This document shows, piece after piece, positions 20,002 to 31,433 of a stretch of 64,000 bases of DNA. The position numbers and the translations under genes were made by a program. The stretch's first letter is position 1; every line of letters starts with the position of its first letter. Under the pieces are notes generated by a model. It was not told where the DNA came from and searched no databases. It saw only the letters and a program-made list of their open reading frames with translations. Location: the NCBI RefSeq assembly GCF_000328475.2, contig NC_026500.1, positions 248,001 through 312,000 on the forward strand, given 5' to 3'. The DNA is from Mycosarcoma maydis. Lineage: Eukaryota > Basidiomycota > Ustilaginomycetes > Ustilaginales.

Positions 20002-21841
20002 TCAGAGTTCATCCTTGACCTGATGTCCGCCGTCCTGTTGCGTCTGTTGCGCCTGCTGCTGTTGAGGCGGGAAACAGACCGCCGGGGTGGCGACCTTGAT
20101 CGAGTAGATGCATTTTTCGGCCTCGAACACGTCGAGCACCTTGTTCTCAGTAGAGCACTCGAGGTCGACGATTGCACTGCGCTCAGGACCGTTCCAGCAT
20201 TTCTGACCTCGAGCATAGATCTGTTGCAACCAGTATGCATCCTCGTCTGCAGACTTGTCGTGCTTGGGATTGAAGTTGGTGAAGGTGCCGAGCGAGATTT
20301 GCGCGCCTCCGTTGTTGGGGATCTGTGTGGCGCGACCGAAGAAGCAGTATTCGTATGTGTATTCGCCCATGTCTTTCGAGAAGCACTTGTTCTCCAGCGC
20401 CTTGAACTCGGCGGAGCGGCCGTAGCGCGTGGAGAATTCCGAGAGCTTCTGTTTGAGGCTTGAGAGCTCGTGTGTGGTGCGCGAGAGGTGCGCGGCTGCA
20501 TCCGTGTGCGCGCGTCGCGCCACCGAGACGGTCTCAGGTTCCGACTCGGAGCCCACAGACGACTTGGGTCGCATGCGCTTGACATCCGTGATGACATTGG
20601 CCTTCATGAGCACGTCCAACAGAGTGTCGACCATGGCTTCAAAGTACGGCACGATGCCGTCCGGAAGGTATTCGTGGATGCGGAAGAGTAGACCGCCGTC
20701 AGTTTCGCTAGCATACACACGCTTGTCGTCCAATGCACCGCCAAGACCTCGATCCATCAGATCGAGCGGATCGTCACTCAACAAAGTCGAAAGCTTGGCC
20801 CAAGGCCAGTCTCCTTCGTCCAAGAGCTCGTTGAGCTTGGTGTTCTCGCCAGCGATCTGATCGACATTGTTCTCGCCTTCCTCCTTGACCTCACCGGTGG
20901 CGGTAGCAGCAGCAGCAGCAGAGGCGATACCGCGCCATTCCTTGTACGCAACAACGGCACCCTTGACCGCCATATCCTGATAGTTGGGGTTGTAGCCCTT
21001 TGCGAGATCATCGAGTAAGAGCGTCAGCGTCTGCAACTCGGCCTTGAGAGCGGCGTTCTTAACATGCAATGCCCTGATCGCATTCTGATAGTCAACGAGC
21101 TTTGTGTATAGCGGCGTCTTGACTTTGGCATCGATCAGCGCTTTGTCCGACGTCTCTGCGCGTGTCAGTTCGGCCTTGAATCTGGCTTCGTTCTCGGTGG
21201 CCACTTGTACCTCGATCTCAAGTTTGGCGATCTCGGCATGGAGCAGTTCCTTTTGCTTGCGACCTTCTGCGATATACTTGTCGCGCACCTTGGCGCCCGC
21301 ACGACGAAGGTTGTCGAGCTCGGCTAGCTTTTTGCGGTATTCCTTGCCGACTTTTTCGCATCGGTTGGGGCAGCGGATCTTGCCGTCGGATTCATCGGAG
21401 CCGTCGCAGCATTCGGGATCGCAGATACCATCGTCTACGCGGCTGGAACGTATGTAGGCAGGCATGTGGCCCGTATTGTGACAGTAAAAGCTCGAGTTGG
21501 GACAGGCAGACGTGCCCGGTTCGTCAGATCCATCTGGGCAATCGCAGTAGTCATCATTTACAGCTGACCAGGAAAGCTCCTTGGAACCGTCAAGGCATTT
21601 CCAGCGCAGCTGCGATTGGGCGTCTTTTGTGGGTTGATACTTTGCAGCGTCTGTCAAGAGCTCGAACGGCGTAGAAGATCGATCAGACAGTGTTCCACCA
21701 CAGCCTGACATGCAAAAGCGAGAGCGCACACTTACCTGCTGGAGCGACACCTCGTAATGGCGTGGCTGAGGAGGAAGCAGAAGCAGAAGCAGAGAGCGCA
21801 CCAGCTGCCAGAGCGACGACTGCCAGGTTGAGTCGCACCAT
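20002..21841 (-). CDS. Glucosidase II beta subunit (PRKCSH family)
   Basis: Exon 1 is 21841-21736 and exon 2 is 21650-20002, with an 85-bp GTAAGT...GACAG intron. The product is 584 residues. Residues 1-25 are a signal peptide. LRGVAPADAAKY follows, then two LDL-receptor-A-like repeats (DDYCDCPDGSDEPG and DGICDPECCDGSDESDG), a long coiled coil with an Ala/Glu-rich stretch, and a C-terminal MRH mannose-binding domain (CFSKDMGEYTYEYCFFG to the cysteine of ATPAVC). A KDEL retention signal ends the chain. It holds the catalytic alpha subunit in the ER and presents N-glycans for trimming of the second and third glucose. A longer open frame upstream to 22476 is noncoding read-through across the intron. 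Confidence 0.95.
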
Positions 21842-22383
21842 GATTGTGTAGTCGCGCAGATGATGATGATGCTGCGAGCGAGGCGCGGTTGGTAGAGAGA
21901 GAGAGAGAGAGAGAGAATCACATTCACGACTGGCTCGTGCTTTGGCGATGCGTTGAAATTCCGAAAGACTGATGATTGGGAGGCGAATACAAATCGGCGA
22001 TCGTTGAATCCGATTGAAGCGATGCGCGGCTGCGTGTTCATGTGGGCGCACTGAAACCGAGCCTGTTGGACTCTGCACGCTGCTGTAGAATAGCAAACGT
22101 GAATTGTGAATGCAACACTTTGACGTGAGCAACCTCGACAGCTTACTCTCACCTCGGACGCTCGAGGGCTGTCAAGCAATGTCGGCACCAGCATCGTCAT
22201 CCGCAATAGCACCATCGCAGCCAACTGCGCCAGGTCACGCGCGTCACTCTGCGTCTTGGTCGGCGTCCGCATCCGATCCGAGCGGTGCAACTTGTGCCGT
22301 CGCGCCTTGTACCTCTTTGACACCACCACGGACAAGGTAAGGTGCACGCTGAATATCAACTGAGCGAGATGGCCAACTGACAG
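21842..22383. other. Bidirectional spacer GTB1 / dynein light chain
   Basis: Holds a GA run at 21896-21914 and the unresolved 5' exon of the plus-strand dynein light chain gene. A candidate ATG is at 22180 (MSAPASSSAI). Joining it in frame to the exon at 22384 would need a weak GTCACG donor, so I leave the first exon open. Confidence 0.5.
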
Positions 22384-23304
22384 ATGGTTGGATCGAGTGG
22401 CGCACAAACAGGTTCGATGCATCACAGCTACAAGCGCATCTGTCGAGCACACTAGCCGCGCGTCTGCGCAACGCATCGTGGGACAAGTCGGACAAGGACA
22501 AGAATCGCGCTCTTAGCAGATCCATAGCCGAAGTCATCAAGCTCAAGATGTTGGGTAGGTTTACGCAGATCGCTGTGAATTGCGTTTGTGCATTGAAAGT
22601 GCTGACCTCTCCTATCTCGTGTTGCTGCGGATGGCGTAGAGATCGAACCTAAAGGTAGGTAGATGCTGTTAACGTCAAACCCAAGGCGGCCGTGTCGAGT
22701 ACAGCCAGCAGCTCACCCCTAGACACTCTCTGCAATCAATGTACACGACATCGCACTTTGAACAGGCTTCAAATTCATCGTCCAGGTACAGCTCGTCGAG
22801 AATCTCGGTCAAGGCGGAAGGTGAGCGTCATTCGTGCTCGTCAGGGCATTGACGATGAGCGAACAGCTCGCTGATTTGTTTTTATCTCTCTCTCTCTCTC
22901 CGCGGTGTGCCGTGCTTCATGTTGACACTTTGCTGCGCTGTGCTGCGTGTCTAATCCGTTCTTAGAGGTAAGTGTGCCGCTGCTGTCGATTTGAGCGGCT
23001 ATATCCGGTGTTGAGTCTAAGCTGACCACGGACAATGCCGGTATGCATTCATGATTTCTGGGGCAACAGCCGACCTGGCGTGTCACTGGCAAGACACGGA
23101 CAGTGTTGTACAGGACATGTATTCGAATGTGAGTTTTTCGCAGCTTGTATTGCGTGCTGGTTGCACGTCGACGTGTTTCGTTGCGCTGACCCCTGCTGTT
23201 GATCTTTTCGGCGACCATCGTTTCGCGGCTCGCCTTGCTGGGGTGCGACATGTGGCCAGGACACACTCATCTGTAATGTCCTGTGTTTCGCGATTCGTAC
23301 ATGA
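22384..23304 (+). CDS. Tctex1-type dynein light chain (5' end incomplete, contains microexons)
   Basis: Six exons can be read: 22384-22554, 22640-22654 (15 nt), 22766-22820, 22976-22977 (2 nt, AG), 23070-23128 and 23260-23304. Every intron has GT-AG borders, and the frame is continuous only if the 2-nt exon is included. The product contains FDASQLQAHLSSTLAARL, KLKMLEIEPKGFKFIVQVQL, ENLGQGGRADLACHWQDTD and a C-terminal DTLICNVLCFAIRT. This follows the Tctex1/DYNLT-TCTEX1D fold (FKYIVQV, then G-G-x, then C-x-W-D, then the N-D-x-L strand). Such light chains dimerise on the dynein intermediate chain and link cargo. The first exon with the start codon is not resolved. It converges on SUS1, whose stop lies 161 bp downstream. 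Confidence 0.82.
22976..22977 (+). other. Candidate 2-nt microexon (AG)
   Basis: It lies between a TTCTTAG acceptor and a perfect GTAAGT donor. It supplies the two bases needed to turn GGA-AG...CC-GAC into Gly-Arg-Ala-Asp, the conserved junction of the Tctex1 fold. Skipping it shifts the frame of the last two exons. Confidence 0.6.
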
Positions 23305-23465
23305 ACAATCACATGCTTGCTGTACTACGGCGTCTTGTTTGCAAATGAGTGCATTTCCGATCGCATCGGTGTGCAAGGAGTGATGGTGGAAAGCGTACAT
23401 CACAGTAACACGGCGCGGGTATATGAAGCGATGCGGACCAAGCATGTGTTGCGTTGGTGCTTGAT

Positions 23466-23871
23466 TCAAGCGTCTTCGAGATTGCGATCGAGGAAGTTTG
23501 TCAGCTTGTCCAGGAGGTGGGCCCTGACATGTGCAGGGAGCGTATCTACGGGGATGGCACGAGGAACACGAGACAGGGAGGTGAGCGGACGATTCATGGA
23601 TGCAACGAGCGGCCCAGAGGTGTAGCATACCTTGCGCGTGTGGGGTGAGGACGTCGATGAGGTCCGGTACGCTCAGCACTGGTTGCTGCTTGGCCTTGGT
23701 GGTTGCATATGCTTGAAACTCGGATTCCCAGCCGGATTCGTCGAGCATTCGACGAAGCAGGATCAGCAGACGTTGCCACTCGCCCGAGGCAACGAGTCGT
23801 TGGTGCAGCGCGTTGTACAGTTCGTCGCCGCCACCTGCAGCCGCGCCGGTGGACAGCTCGCCTTCCTCCAT
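23466..23871 (-). CDS. Sus1/ENY2, transcription and mRNA export factor
   Basis: Exon 1 is 23871-23631 and exon 2 is 23545-23466, joined by an 85-bp GTATGC...CGTAG intron; the product is 106 residues. After a short Gly/Ala-rich N-terminus it reads LYNALHQRLVASGEWQRLL, LRRMLDESGW, VPDLIDVLTPHAQDTLPAHV and LLDKLTNFLDRN. These are the five-helix signature of Sus1. The protein belongs to the SAGA deubiquitinase module (Ubp8-Sgf11-Sgf73) and to TREX-2 at the nuclear pore, linking transcription to mRNA export. The start is the first ATG of the frame. Yeast SUS1 is likewise intron-containing. Confidence 0.93.
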
Positions 23872-24383
23872 TCTTGACTGTTTGCTTGGGCTCGAAGGCG
23901 ATTCGAACAGCGATACACGCACACCCACAGAGATGCGAGCTGGCCAAGTCGCGAATCACGAAACGAAACGATACGATACGAAACGAACCGGAACGAACCC
24001 ATCGTGCGTTGACACGTGATGGCGTTGTCAGCACACGCTTCGGAAATCGGGGTTGTGGAGAAACCGAGCACGATGCCGATTACGTAACCATCTGGATTTT
24101 GGATATTATTCGTGATTCACGATTGGTTTTGTTGGTGATTTTGTCGACTCTTTTGGGGACGGTTTTGATTGGACATTTGTGATTGTGCGTAGTGAGCGTA
24201 CATTGCAATTCACGATTGTGACTGACGACTGTTGGTTGGTTATAAACGTCAGTTCGAGTTTGGACCGATGTCGATCGTGTTTGGAGCCACCAGATCAAAG
24301 GAAAGCGACACACTTGTTAGGTGGTTGGTTGTGTTGTGGTAGTCGAACTGGCGCATTCCATCGACGAGGTAGTGGTAGCAAGC
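23872..24383. other. Divergent promoter SUS1 / SFM1
   Basis: About 510 bp with runs of AAACGAAACGATACGAT-type words at 23957-23997 and two TTCACGATT words. No gene seen. Confidence 0.6.
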
Positions 24384-25196
24384 ATGGCATCATCCGCTAG
24401 CACTGATGCGGTACGACGACGACGACCGGAGTACGTGATCGAGCATATGGAGGAGGACGATCCGGACGCACCGGCTGTGTTTCCGGAATGGGCATTGCTC
24501 GAGTACCGACATATGCTGCAACTCGTAGGAGCTGGATCGACGGTGCACTTTACATCGCTGTCCAAGGCGTCGCTCGAGTCACTGGATGAATCGCTGCGCT
24601 CGTGCTCTTCGGTGGAGCACGCCAAGTTTGAATTGCATACAGCATCCATTACGACGCTCATGACGAGTCGCGGTATGACCAAGGACAAGGTGTGCCTTTT
24701 GGATCCCAAAGCGACGTATGCGATCTCCATCACCGATGCGGGGCTCGTGCAGAGCGATGCCAAGCCGAGCAGTGCTGGAGGACCGTTTGAGATGTTCCTG
24801 TTTGGTGGCATTCTGGGCGACGATCCACCGCGCGATCGCACGTCTTCGCTCCGCCAGCTCGGTTTCCCATCGCGTCACCTGGGCAGTATACAGATGACGA
24901 CCGATACCGCACTTGGCGTCACCAAGCGCTGCGTTGAAGATCTGCAGCTGCTCGATCTCGACGACACCCGCCAACAGGAGCTCGCCTGGCGCGATCACAC
25001 GCAAGCCACAGCTCGTCTACAGTGGCTCGACCATCCCGAGCTGCACTTTGGCCCACACGAAAGCGTCCAAATGCCTTTCAGATACATGCTCGACGATTCG
25101 CGCTCCGCAGAACCGCATGCCTCCAAGATGCCCCTCATGCCCCAAGGCATGTTGCAGTTGATCCACAAAGACCTCGGCAGGTCATTCGAGTTTTGA
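24384..25196 (+). CDS. SPOUT-family protein-arginine methyltransferase Sfm1
   Basis: A single exon of 270 residues. The sequence carries the Sfm1/DUF431 landmarks in order: EYVIEHMEED near the N-terminus, EWALLEYRHM, VCLLDPKA, then the trefoil-knot SAM-binding core FEMFLFGGILGDDPPRDRT, LGFPSRHLGSIQMTTDTA and the closing MPFRYML...MPQGMLQLIHKDL. In yeast Sfm1 monomethylates ribosomal protein Rps3 on one arginine and is unusual as a SPOUT enzyme acting on protein. The start is the first ATG of the frame. Divergent from SUS1. Confidence 0.93.
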   Translation: MASSASTDAVRRRRPEYVIEHMEEDDPDAPAVFPEWALLEYRHMLQLVGAGSTVHFTSLSKASLESLDESLRSCSSVEHAKFELHTASITTLMTSRGMTKDKVCLLDPKATYAISITDAGLVQSDAKPSSAGGPFEMFLFGGILGDDPPRDRTSSLRQLGFPSRHLGSIQMTTDTALGVTKRCVEDLQLLDLDDTRQQELAWRDHTQATARLQWLDHPELHFGPHESVQMPFRYMLDDSRSAEPHASKMPLMPQGMLQLIHKDLGRSFEF

Positions 25197-25720
25197 TCCC
25201 GCATCGCAAACCATCAGCTGCCCCCTAGCCGTCTGAACCGAGCTTCACATGTAGCATCTCTCATCGAATCCACAGTCGTACGTGCGCATCAACAGCCAAA
25301 TCAAAGCGCCAATAAACCCCCTCCCCGCCGTTGCGCGTTGAACTGCCTTTCTGCCTTGCAAATGCGTGCTGCCCTCTTCAAAAGAGACGGATTGGATTCC
25401 ATGGTACAAAAGTCGCGAGCTAAAAAGCAAGGCAGAGCGATAAACGATGGATCGAACAAAACTATGGTGATACACTGTTGAGAGAGATGCGGTGTGATGT
25501 GCAATCGGAATACTGATACTGGGTCTACTGCTACGTTTTGCTGGTGGTGCTGGATGTTGAATACTGCTACGGTTACTGCTGCTGGTGCGCGGAGAGGGGG
25601 AAAAGACGGAAAAGACGAGCAAGAGGGGAAGGGCAACTTTGGATGAGTGCATGAGTGCATGATTGGGTGATTGGGTGATTGGGTGATTAGGTGATTTGGA
25701 ATGGTCAGAGTAGAGCGTGA
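25197..25720. other. Convergent 3' spacer SFM1/FOL2
   Basis: Contains four tandem GATTGGGT units at about 25660-25690. No gene seen. Confidence 0.6.
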
Positions 25721-27022
25721 CTACCTCTTGTTGATGAGCGAGAGGAACTCCTCTCTGGTCTTTTGTCGATCTCTAAAGACGCCCAGCATGCAGCTCGTGA
25801 CGGTTGTCGCGCCGGGTTTCTGTACACCCCTCATGGCCATGCACAGGTGCTCGCACTCGACGACCACAGCTACACCCTGCGGACGCAATGCCTCGTCCAA
25901 CGCCAACGCCACCTGCTTGGTCAATCTCTCCTGCACCTGCAATCTCCTCGCAAACGTTTCGGCGATCCTTGCCAACTTGGACAGCCCGATCACTAGTCGA
26001 TTCGGAATATAGCCAATGTGGATTTTGCCCGTGAACGGCACCATGTGGTGTTCGCACAGGCTAAAGATCTCGATATCCTTGACAATCACCATTTCGTCGT
26101 GTTCCTCGTCAAAGATGGCGTTGGCAATTACGTCGCTCAGCCTCACTTCGTAGCCACGCGTCATCCAGAGCAACGCTTTTGCGTAGCGTTCCGGCGTCTT
26201 GACCAGTCCGCTGCGCGAGGGGTCTTCACCGATACACTCGAGCACCGTCGATATGGCACTTGCCAGACGCGCTTGGTTTGCCTCGGCCTGCGCCGGCGTG
26301 TGATTCAGACGGTCGAGTGTAGCCTTGGCTGGCCAACCGAGACCGTTGGGGTCCATGACGGGCGTTTGCGCACCTGAAGCGCACCACGACGAGCCGATGT
26401 ACGTTCGCTCGCCTGTCGGAGTTCCCAGCCCACCGCCACGCGTGGTGGCGAGCACATCGAGATCAGGTGCGATCCTGGACGATGGCTGGCCGTGGTTGGC
26501 GAGCTGGGACGAGCTGGAGCGCGAAAGCAACGCTGTAGCCGCAGCTCGCGCATTCGACTGGTGGTGGGGTTGCGCCATGGACGCCGATGCCAACGTCGGG
26601 GAACTGATGGCCGATGAGCTCGCTTGCACGTACGATGTCGACGAGATGCAAGGTAGAGCTGCATTTGCCGAGCCCAGCTTCAGGTCGAGCGACGATACGC
26701 CATTGGCAAGCGCTGATCGCTGTCTTGTAGTAGGCGCCACCGACGCTGAGCGCTCTTGTTGTTGCGCATCAGGTACGTCGCCAGGGTCACGTCCACAATC
26801 TAGTCCGTTGCCGTCTGGCGCATACACGTCGTTGGCGCCGCTGGCACTGCTGTTCGAGGTGGGTGCCCGATGCGCAGCAGCACTCAACTCGTCAGTGAGA
26901 CCCTTGAGTTGGCCCGATGTCATATTCGCACGTTGCAACGCGGAAGCGAAGAACGAATCGAAGAACTCCGATCCTGAAGCAGCGGGTGCTTGCGTATGCG
27001 AATCCTTCTGCTCGTCCGCCAT
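25721..27022 (-). CDS. GTP cyclohydrolase I
   Basis: A single exon of 433 residues. The C-terminal 190 residues are the complete tunnel-fold enzyme: [17 protein letters not shown], the zinc/active-site block [41 protein letters not shown] and [18 protein letters not shown], with both zinc cysteines and the catalytic histidine present. It makes 7,8-dihydroneopterin triphosphate, the first step of folate (and pterin) synthesis. The N-terminal 240 residues are a low-complexity, Ser/Ala-rich extension typical of fungal homologues. The start is the ATG at 27022 (MADEQKDS); the frame upstream is open but lacks another ATG. Confidence 0.95.
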   Translation of the reverse strand: MADEQKDSHTQAPAASGSEFFDSFFASALQRANMTSGQLKGLTDELSAAAHRAPTSNSSASGANDVYAPDGNGLDCGRDPGDVPDAQQQERSASVAPTTRQRSALANGVSSLDLKLGSANAALPCISSTSYVQASSSAISSPTLASASMAQPHHQSNARAAATALLSRSSSSQLANHGQPSSRIAPDLDVLATTRGGGLGTPTGERTYIGSSWCASGAQTPVMDPNGLGWPAKATLDRLNHTPAQAEANQARLASAISTVLECIGEDPSRSGLVKTPERYAKALLWMTRGYEVRLSDVIANAIFDEEHDEMVIVKDIEIFSLCEHHMVPFTGKIHIGYIPNRLVIGLSKLARIAETFARRLQVQERLTKQVALALDEALRPQGVAVVVECEHLCMAMRGVQKPGATTVTSCMLGVFRDRQKTREEFLSLINKR

Positions 27023-27539
27023 GGTGTCCTCGTACGAGCGACGATGAAGGAGGTGGTAATGGTGATTGATTGAGGTCAACGCTCTCCAGCATCGACTTGC
27101 CAAAAAAAAAGCAGGAAAAAAAAAAGGAAAAAAGGGTGGTAAAAAAGAGAAAGCGGAAATGCGTACTTCGTATTCTATACACGATTGATATGTCTGTGCG
27201 TAGAGAATCAAGGCAAGAAGGCTGGAAAAAAAGACAAAAAAAGAAAAGGAAAGAAAAGGGAAATGTCGCGCGTCACAGTCGTGAGTGTCAGTTGACTCTC
27301 GACCAGCATTCCGTGATTATATTGATATTCTTGTCGCGACACAGATCGGCGATCAGTTCATTCATTATTAATCAAAGTTATACGATTTACGATTCGCGAT
27401 TCACATTCAAGAAGCGTATCCACCTGTCAAACTTGGTCTCCACTTCCTCCCACATCTCTTTGCAACAACAACAACGACGACGACGACGACGACGAGCAAT
27501 CAGTCGAGTGCATTCGATCATTGCGCGTCCAGGCACAAG
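27023..27539. other. Divergent spacer FOL2 / BOL3
   Basis: A-rich runs at 27100-27260 and a CAA/CGA triplet run at 27462-27496 precede BOL3. No gene seen. Confidence 0.6.
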
Positions 27540-28114
27540 ATGATGCGCAACAGCACCGTCACAGCAGCGCGCAGCGTACGTGCGAGGTGCACGCCTGCCA
27601 CGATTCTCGGCACCACACGAGTGCGAACATTGACAAGCTCAGGCTCACGACGCAGTGCCAACGTCGTCGCGTCGTCGACGTCGGAGCAAGAGCAGATCAC
27701 AGCGGGCGAGCAAAAGATCCGAGAGCTGTTGACCACCAAATTCCAGCCATCCATGCTCAAGGTGCAGGACGTCAGCGGTGAGTGTCGGTTGCGGTGCGGA
27801 TCTAGGATTGGCAAGCAAGCGACTGATTCAGGTCCAACTCGAAATGCACAGGTGGATGCGGAAGCTTCTACGCCATCCAGCTGAGCTCAAAGCAGTTCAA
27901 CGGCCTGTCGACCGTGAAAGCGCATCGAATGGTGAATGAGCAGTTGAAGCATGTCATCAAGGATATCCATGGTCTCCAGGTAGGTCACCAATCCCAACCC
28001 AACCCACTCAAGCCACTCAGCCCTCATCGATCGATCTCATGGCCGCTGACAAGTTTCCACCGATCCACTTGACCATATCCTCGCGAGCAGTTGCGCACCA
28101 TGCCCGAAGACTAG
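27540..28114 (+). CDS. BolA-like protein, mitochondrial type (Bol3/Aim1)
   Basis: Exons 27540-27777, 27852-27979 and 28091-28114 give 129 residues. The two introns (74 and 111 bp) have GTGAGT...CACAG and GTAGGT...GCAG borders. The first 40 residues are Arg/Ser/Thr-rich without acidic residues, a mitochondrial presequence. The BolA domain follows: KVQDVSGGCGSFYAIQL, FNGLSTVKAHRMVNEQLK, ending DIHGLQLRTMPED. Bol3 with Nfu1 helps transfer 4Fe-4S clusters to lipoate synthase and succinate dehydrogenase. Only the spliced model restores the GGCGS signature. The last coding exon is only 24 nt. Confidence 0.92.
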
Positions 28115-28600
28115 CAAACAACCACGTCCAAGCCTGAACCCTAACTTAGCTCGCACAAGTGTCTTTCTCGCCAGCGTGGTCTGTACTGTATAGTGTCTCC
28201 TTCCACCGCCCTCGCCTCATCCACCCGCACACCTCAGCTCGAGAACGGACCCGATCTACCCGCCTTGCCTTGCGCCTTGGCTAGTCGTCCTTCCATCCAG
28301 CCGCCCTATGCTCCTCTTCTGTCTGCGTCGGCGTCTGCTCGTCGCTCAACTCACCCGGTCTCAACATTCGCACAAAAAAAAAAGAAGACGACGGAATCAT
28401 GCTGTGCTATCATGCTGTGCTCGGCTCATCGAGCGCGGAACGAGATGCACATTTTTGATACTTTTGGGTGTGGGTTAGAGGATCAAGCACGCCAACCGGT
28501 GCTTCTACTGCACGAGCTGGACCACGTGTGCCTTTGAGTGAATGGGGAGAAATACAAATGCAAGACCATCGAAAACACCAATCAAACGCCTGCCGAACAT
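28115..28600. other. Convergent spacer BOL3/RPS25
   Basis: A 115-codon open stretch at 28193-28537 has no start context or domain and is discounted. No gene seen. Confidence 0.5.
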
Positions 28601-29024
28601 TTACTCGGCGGAAGCACGAGTGTAAACGAGCTGACCGTGGTGGTGAATCAGACGCTTGATCTGGCCTTCACGCTCAAGGTGGCGGATGGCGACACGCGCG
28701 AGCGATCCGTTGATCTTCATGCGGTCAATCAGCGTCGACTGCGAGATCATCTTGAAGGTGGGCACCTCCTTAAGAATGCGGTCGTAGGTGGGGCGGTCGA
28801 GGACAACCATGTTCTGGGCCTGTTGATTTGCACGCCAATCCGGAATCGCAATCGCAATCGCAGATCAAAGACGTGTCAGAGATCAGACGCACACATCAAG
28901 ATACAAAGACGTCGCAAAAGGGTCATGTCAAACTTACCTTGTCCTTAACCTTGCCCTTGGACCATTTCTTCTTCTTGGCAGACTTGGACGCCGCGGCGGC
29001 GATGGCAGATTTCTTGGGCGGCAT
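28601..29024 (-). CDS. 40S ribosomal protein eS25
   Basis: Exon 1 is 29024-28938 and exon 2 is 28819-28601; the 118-bp intron has a GTAAGT donor and an AACAG acceptor. The 101-residue product begins MPPKKSAIAAAASKSAKKKK, the usual basic N-terminal extension. It continues with AQNMVVLDRPTYDRILKEVP, LIDRMKINGSLAR, AIRHLEREGQIKRLIHHHGQ and LVYTRASAE, an unambiguous winged-helix eS25. It contacts tRNA near the 40S head and is needed for some IRES-type initiation. Start, length and splice phases agree with the family. Confidence 0.97.
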
Positions 29025-31433
29025 CTGATTGAGACAGAAGGAGTATCAAGAGATGGGTGAGTCAACACGTTCGAGATCCGCAGCTTCATATGCACATACG
29101 CAGCAATGCAAGCAGACCGCAACGAAGAACAGACTAAAGCACGACAGCTTTGATCCGGGGCGAGCAAGCGGAGGTGTGAAAAAAGGTGCAGAGTGTTCGG
29201 GTGCAAGTTGCAATACTTAGTCGGCTCGGTGGTGCGTGGATATAGTGGTGGCTGAGAAAAGCTTCAAGCAAGGCCACGCCTCGCATAGTTTCGCAACTGC
29301 TTTGTTTGCAGACGCGAGGCCGATTGGCTGGCTGGCAGAGAACAGAAGCTGATGGTCCATGTTTCAAGTACGTGATGAATGAATCAGACCTACATTGCGA
29401 TTGCAGCGAGGTCAGGATTGTTCAACAATGGAAGCGGTCGAGATCGATAAAGGGCGAGGGTCGATGATGGAGCTCTTCCATGGGAATGAATGATGCAAGC
29501 AGGGTGACTTTTTTCGGTGATCGCTACTGGCGTTTCACTGGTGCGCAAAGATTGAGATTGGCTACGCTCCCTGCCCATCACATCTGGTGGTTTGGATGCT
29601 ACGTGTAGAGTGTCGACCGCCATTTCCTCCATCATAAAGTTGATACGCTCAACCGACGATTGCTGATTATGCTGCTATGCATTTTATGTCTGATTACTAT
29701 GCAGTCCAACTCGGTTTCATACTCGACTGAGCTGGTGTGGATGCACATACTCTGGTGTTGGGTTGCTGGAGTCGTAATGCTTGTGCTTGCTGTACTGGGT
29801 CGAGTGGTGCTGAAGCGTGTCGTGCTGTGCTGTGCTGTGCTTGTGGTTGATTTCGTTCTGCTTGATCGCAATCGCACGTTGCGAATAGGTATGCCAAACA
29901 CTTACCTTGATGTATGTGGTGGATGACGGAAGAGAAGTGGAATTGGATCGAGCAACTTTGCATGGTGAATACCTCTCGACACACTCGCCCGCTCGCTCAC
30001 TTTGCACTGTGCAGCGACTCACACTCTTGACTGTTTCGCTCTTCGTCTCGCTTTTCGCCTTGCAAGACTGGACGGCAAGCACCAAGCACTGTACACGACT
30101 TCTGACAGCCTCTGACTCTGTGACCGCACCAGCGCTGCTGTGCAAGCTCCGACCAAGTTCGCTGCGCTTTGGGCGGGCTCCAACTTGTTGTTAATAGCCT
30201 TGCCTTGCAAACCGCGCAAATTGAATTTCGTCGAATTCAACCAATTGCCCGAGCAACCAAATTCGATGCACGTGACTCAAGCCAAACCCGGCCGAAGTCG
30301 GCGTGGCTCAGAACTTGGATCGAACGGATGGCTTTCGCACGACAGAGCGTCGCTGTTTTGTGCGCGGTACTTGACATTTACGAAATGCGAATCAAGAATT
30401 ATTACGATTCGCGAAGCGCGCTGGCAGCCTCAGTTCTGGGCCCTGCCGATCAAGCGAGGCAGCCAGGCACGTACCGTTCACGATTCAGTGAGTGTTTGAT
30501 AGAACACCAACCACTCAGCTGGCTGTACGCTTTGTCACACATGCGCTGTCTGCACACGTTCCGTACTTACTCTGCTGTCACTTTGCATTACCTGAAAGTG
30601 TAGAGTGATTCTGGCGTCGTAGGCTCTAGAAGACATGCGTGTGGAACGAGATTTGAGCTTAGGATGTGCAGACACGAACACGGAAAGTGAAAGCTGCGAT
30701 CGGATGGTTGGTTGCCAAGTTGGCCGACAGGTGATCTCTCGACAGTAACAAAAGTATCGAAGCGGCGGTGATCAGTTGTGCGCATCCATAGGCGACGGTG
30801 TAGCAACCTCGCCCACAGCAATCTGTTCGAGATTGAGCTCATAGTTTCAACTAACCCATTGCAGTGCGGCGTGAGGATCGAGATGAGGTGGAGACGCACA
30901 GTGCGAGAACGAAAAAGCTAGTATGGTAGCCTCGGTCGAGTGGCTCAACTCAAATCGGAAAGCCTCTCTGTGCACGTCGACCTGCCGAGCGCCACCTGGA
31001 CATGACGCGCGAAACTGGCTCGCGTGCGATTCTTCCGACAACTACGTGCACCAGTATCGTCACACCTCGCACCGACGCCTACAGGCACAGCATTGTGATG
31101 GCCAAGTGGTGCCAATCACATCGCGTTCGTTCAACAGCATGGCCGCTTTGAAGGCCTGTTTTGCACGTCTGTCCACAGAGCACAAAGCATGTTGGATGCT
31201 TTTTTTTATCGTCGTTTCAAAAGTAATTGCGCATGAGTGTCTTCTAAACAACATTGGCACGAGCTCAGATGAACGACATTGAGCTGAGCGGTTCGGCAGC
31301 TTAGATAGCCGAAAGGTCTGTGGAGGTAACAATGGCAGCGCAAGGATGATGTCAGTAAACACGTGGTATGGTAGCAGCGACGTACAGCTAGCATTGTGGA
31401 GCGTTGTGCATGCCAACCCAAAGTGCAAAGGGT
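29025..31433. other. Long spacer RPS25-ATP7, no supported gene
   Basis: About 2.4 kb. Open stretches at 29660-29926 (hydrophobic) and 30169-30603 lack an ATG in good context, domain or typical codon use. A GTGCTGTGCTGTGCTGTGC run lies near 29820-29840. The first few hundred bases are the RPS25 promoter. Confidence 0.5.

Noticed and set aside
22180..22215. ATG 22180 (MSAPASSS) as exon 1 of the dynein light chain gene
   Set aside because: Joining to 22384 in frame needs a poor GTCACG donor; left unresolved rather than claimed.
20002..22476. An 824-codon continuous frame as the glucosidase II beta gene
   Set aside because: Residues upstream of the LDLa repeats in that reading are not conserved and have no signal peptide. 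The spliced start at 21841 gives a signal peptide and the family N-terminus.
29660..29926. Hydrophobic 88-codon frame that could be a small membrane protein
   Set aside because: It is built from a GTGCTGTGCTGTG-type low-complexity run, has no conserved motif and has poor codon use.
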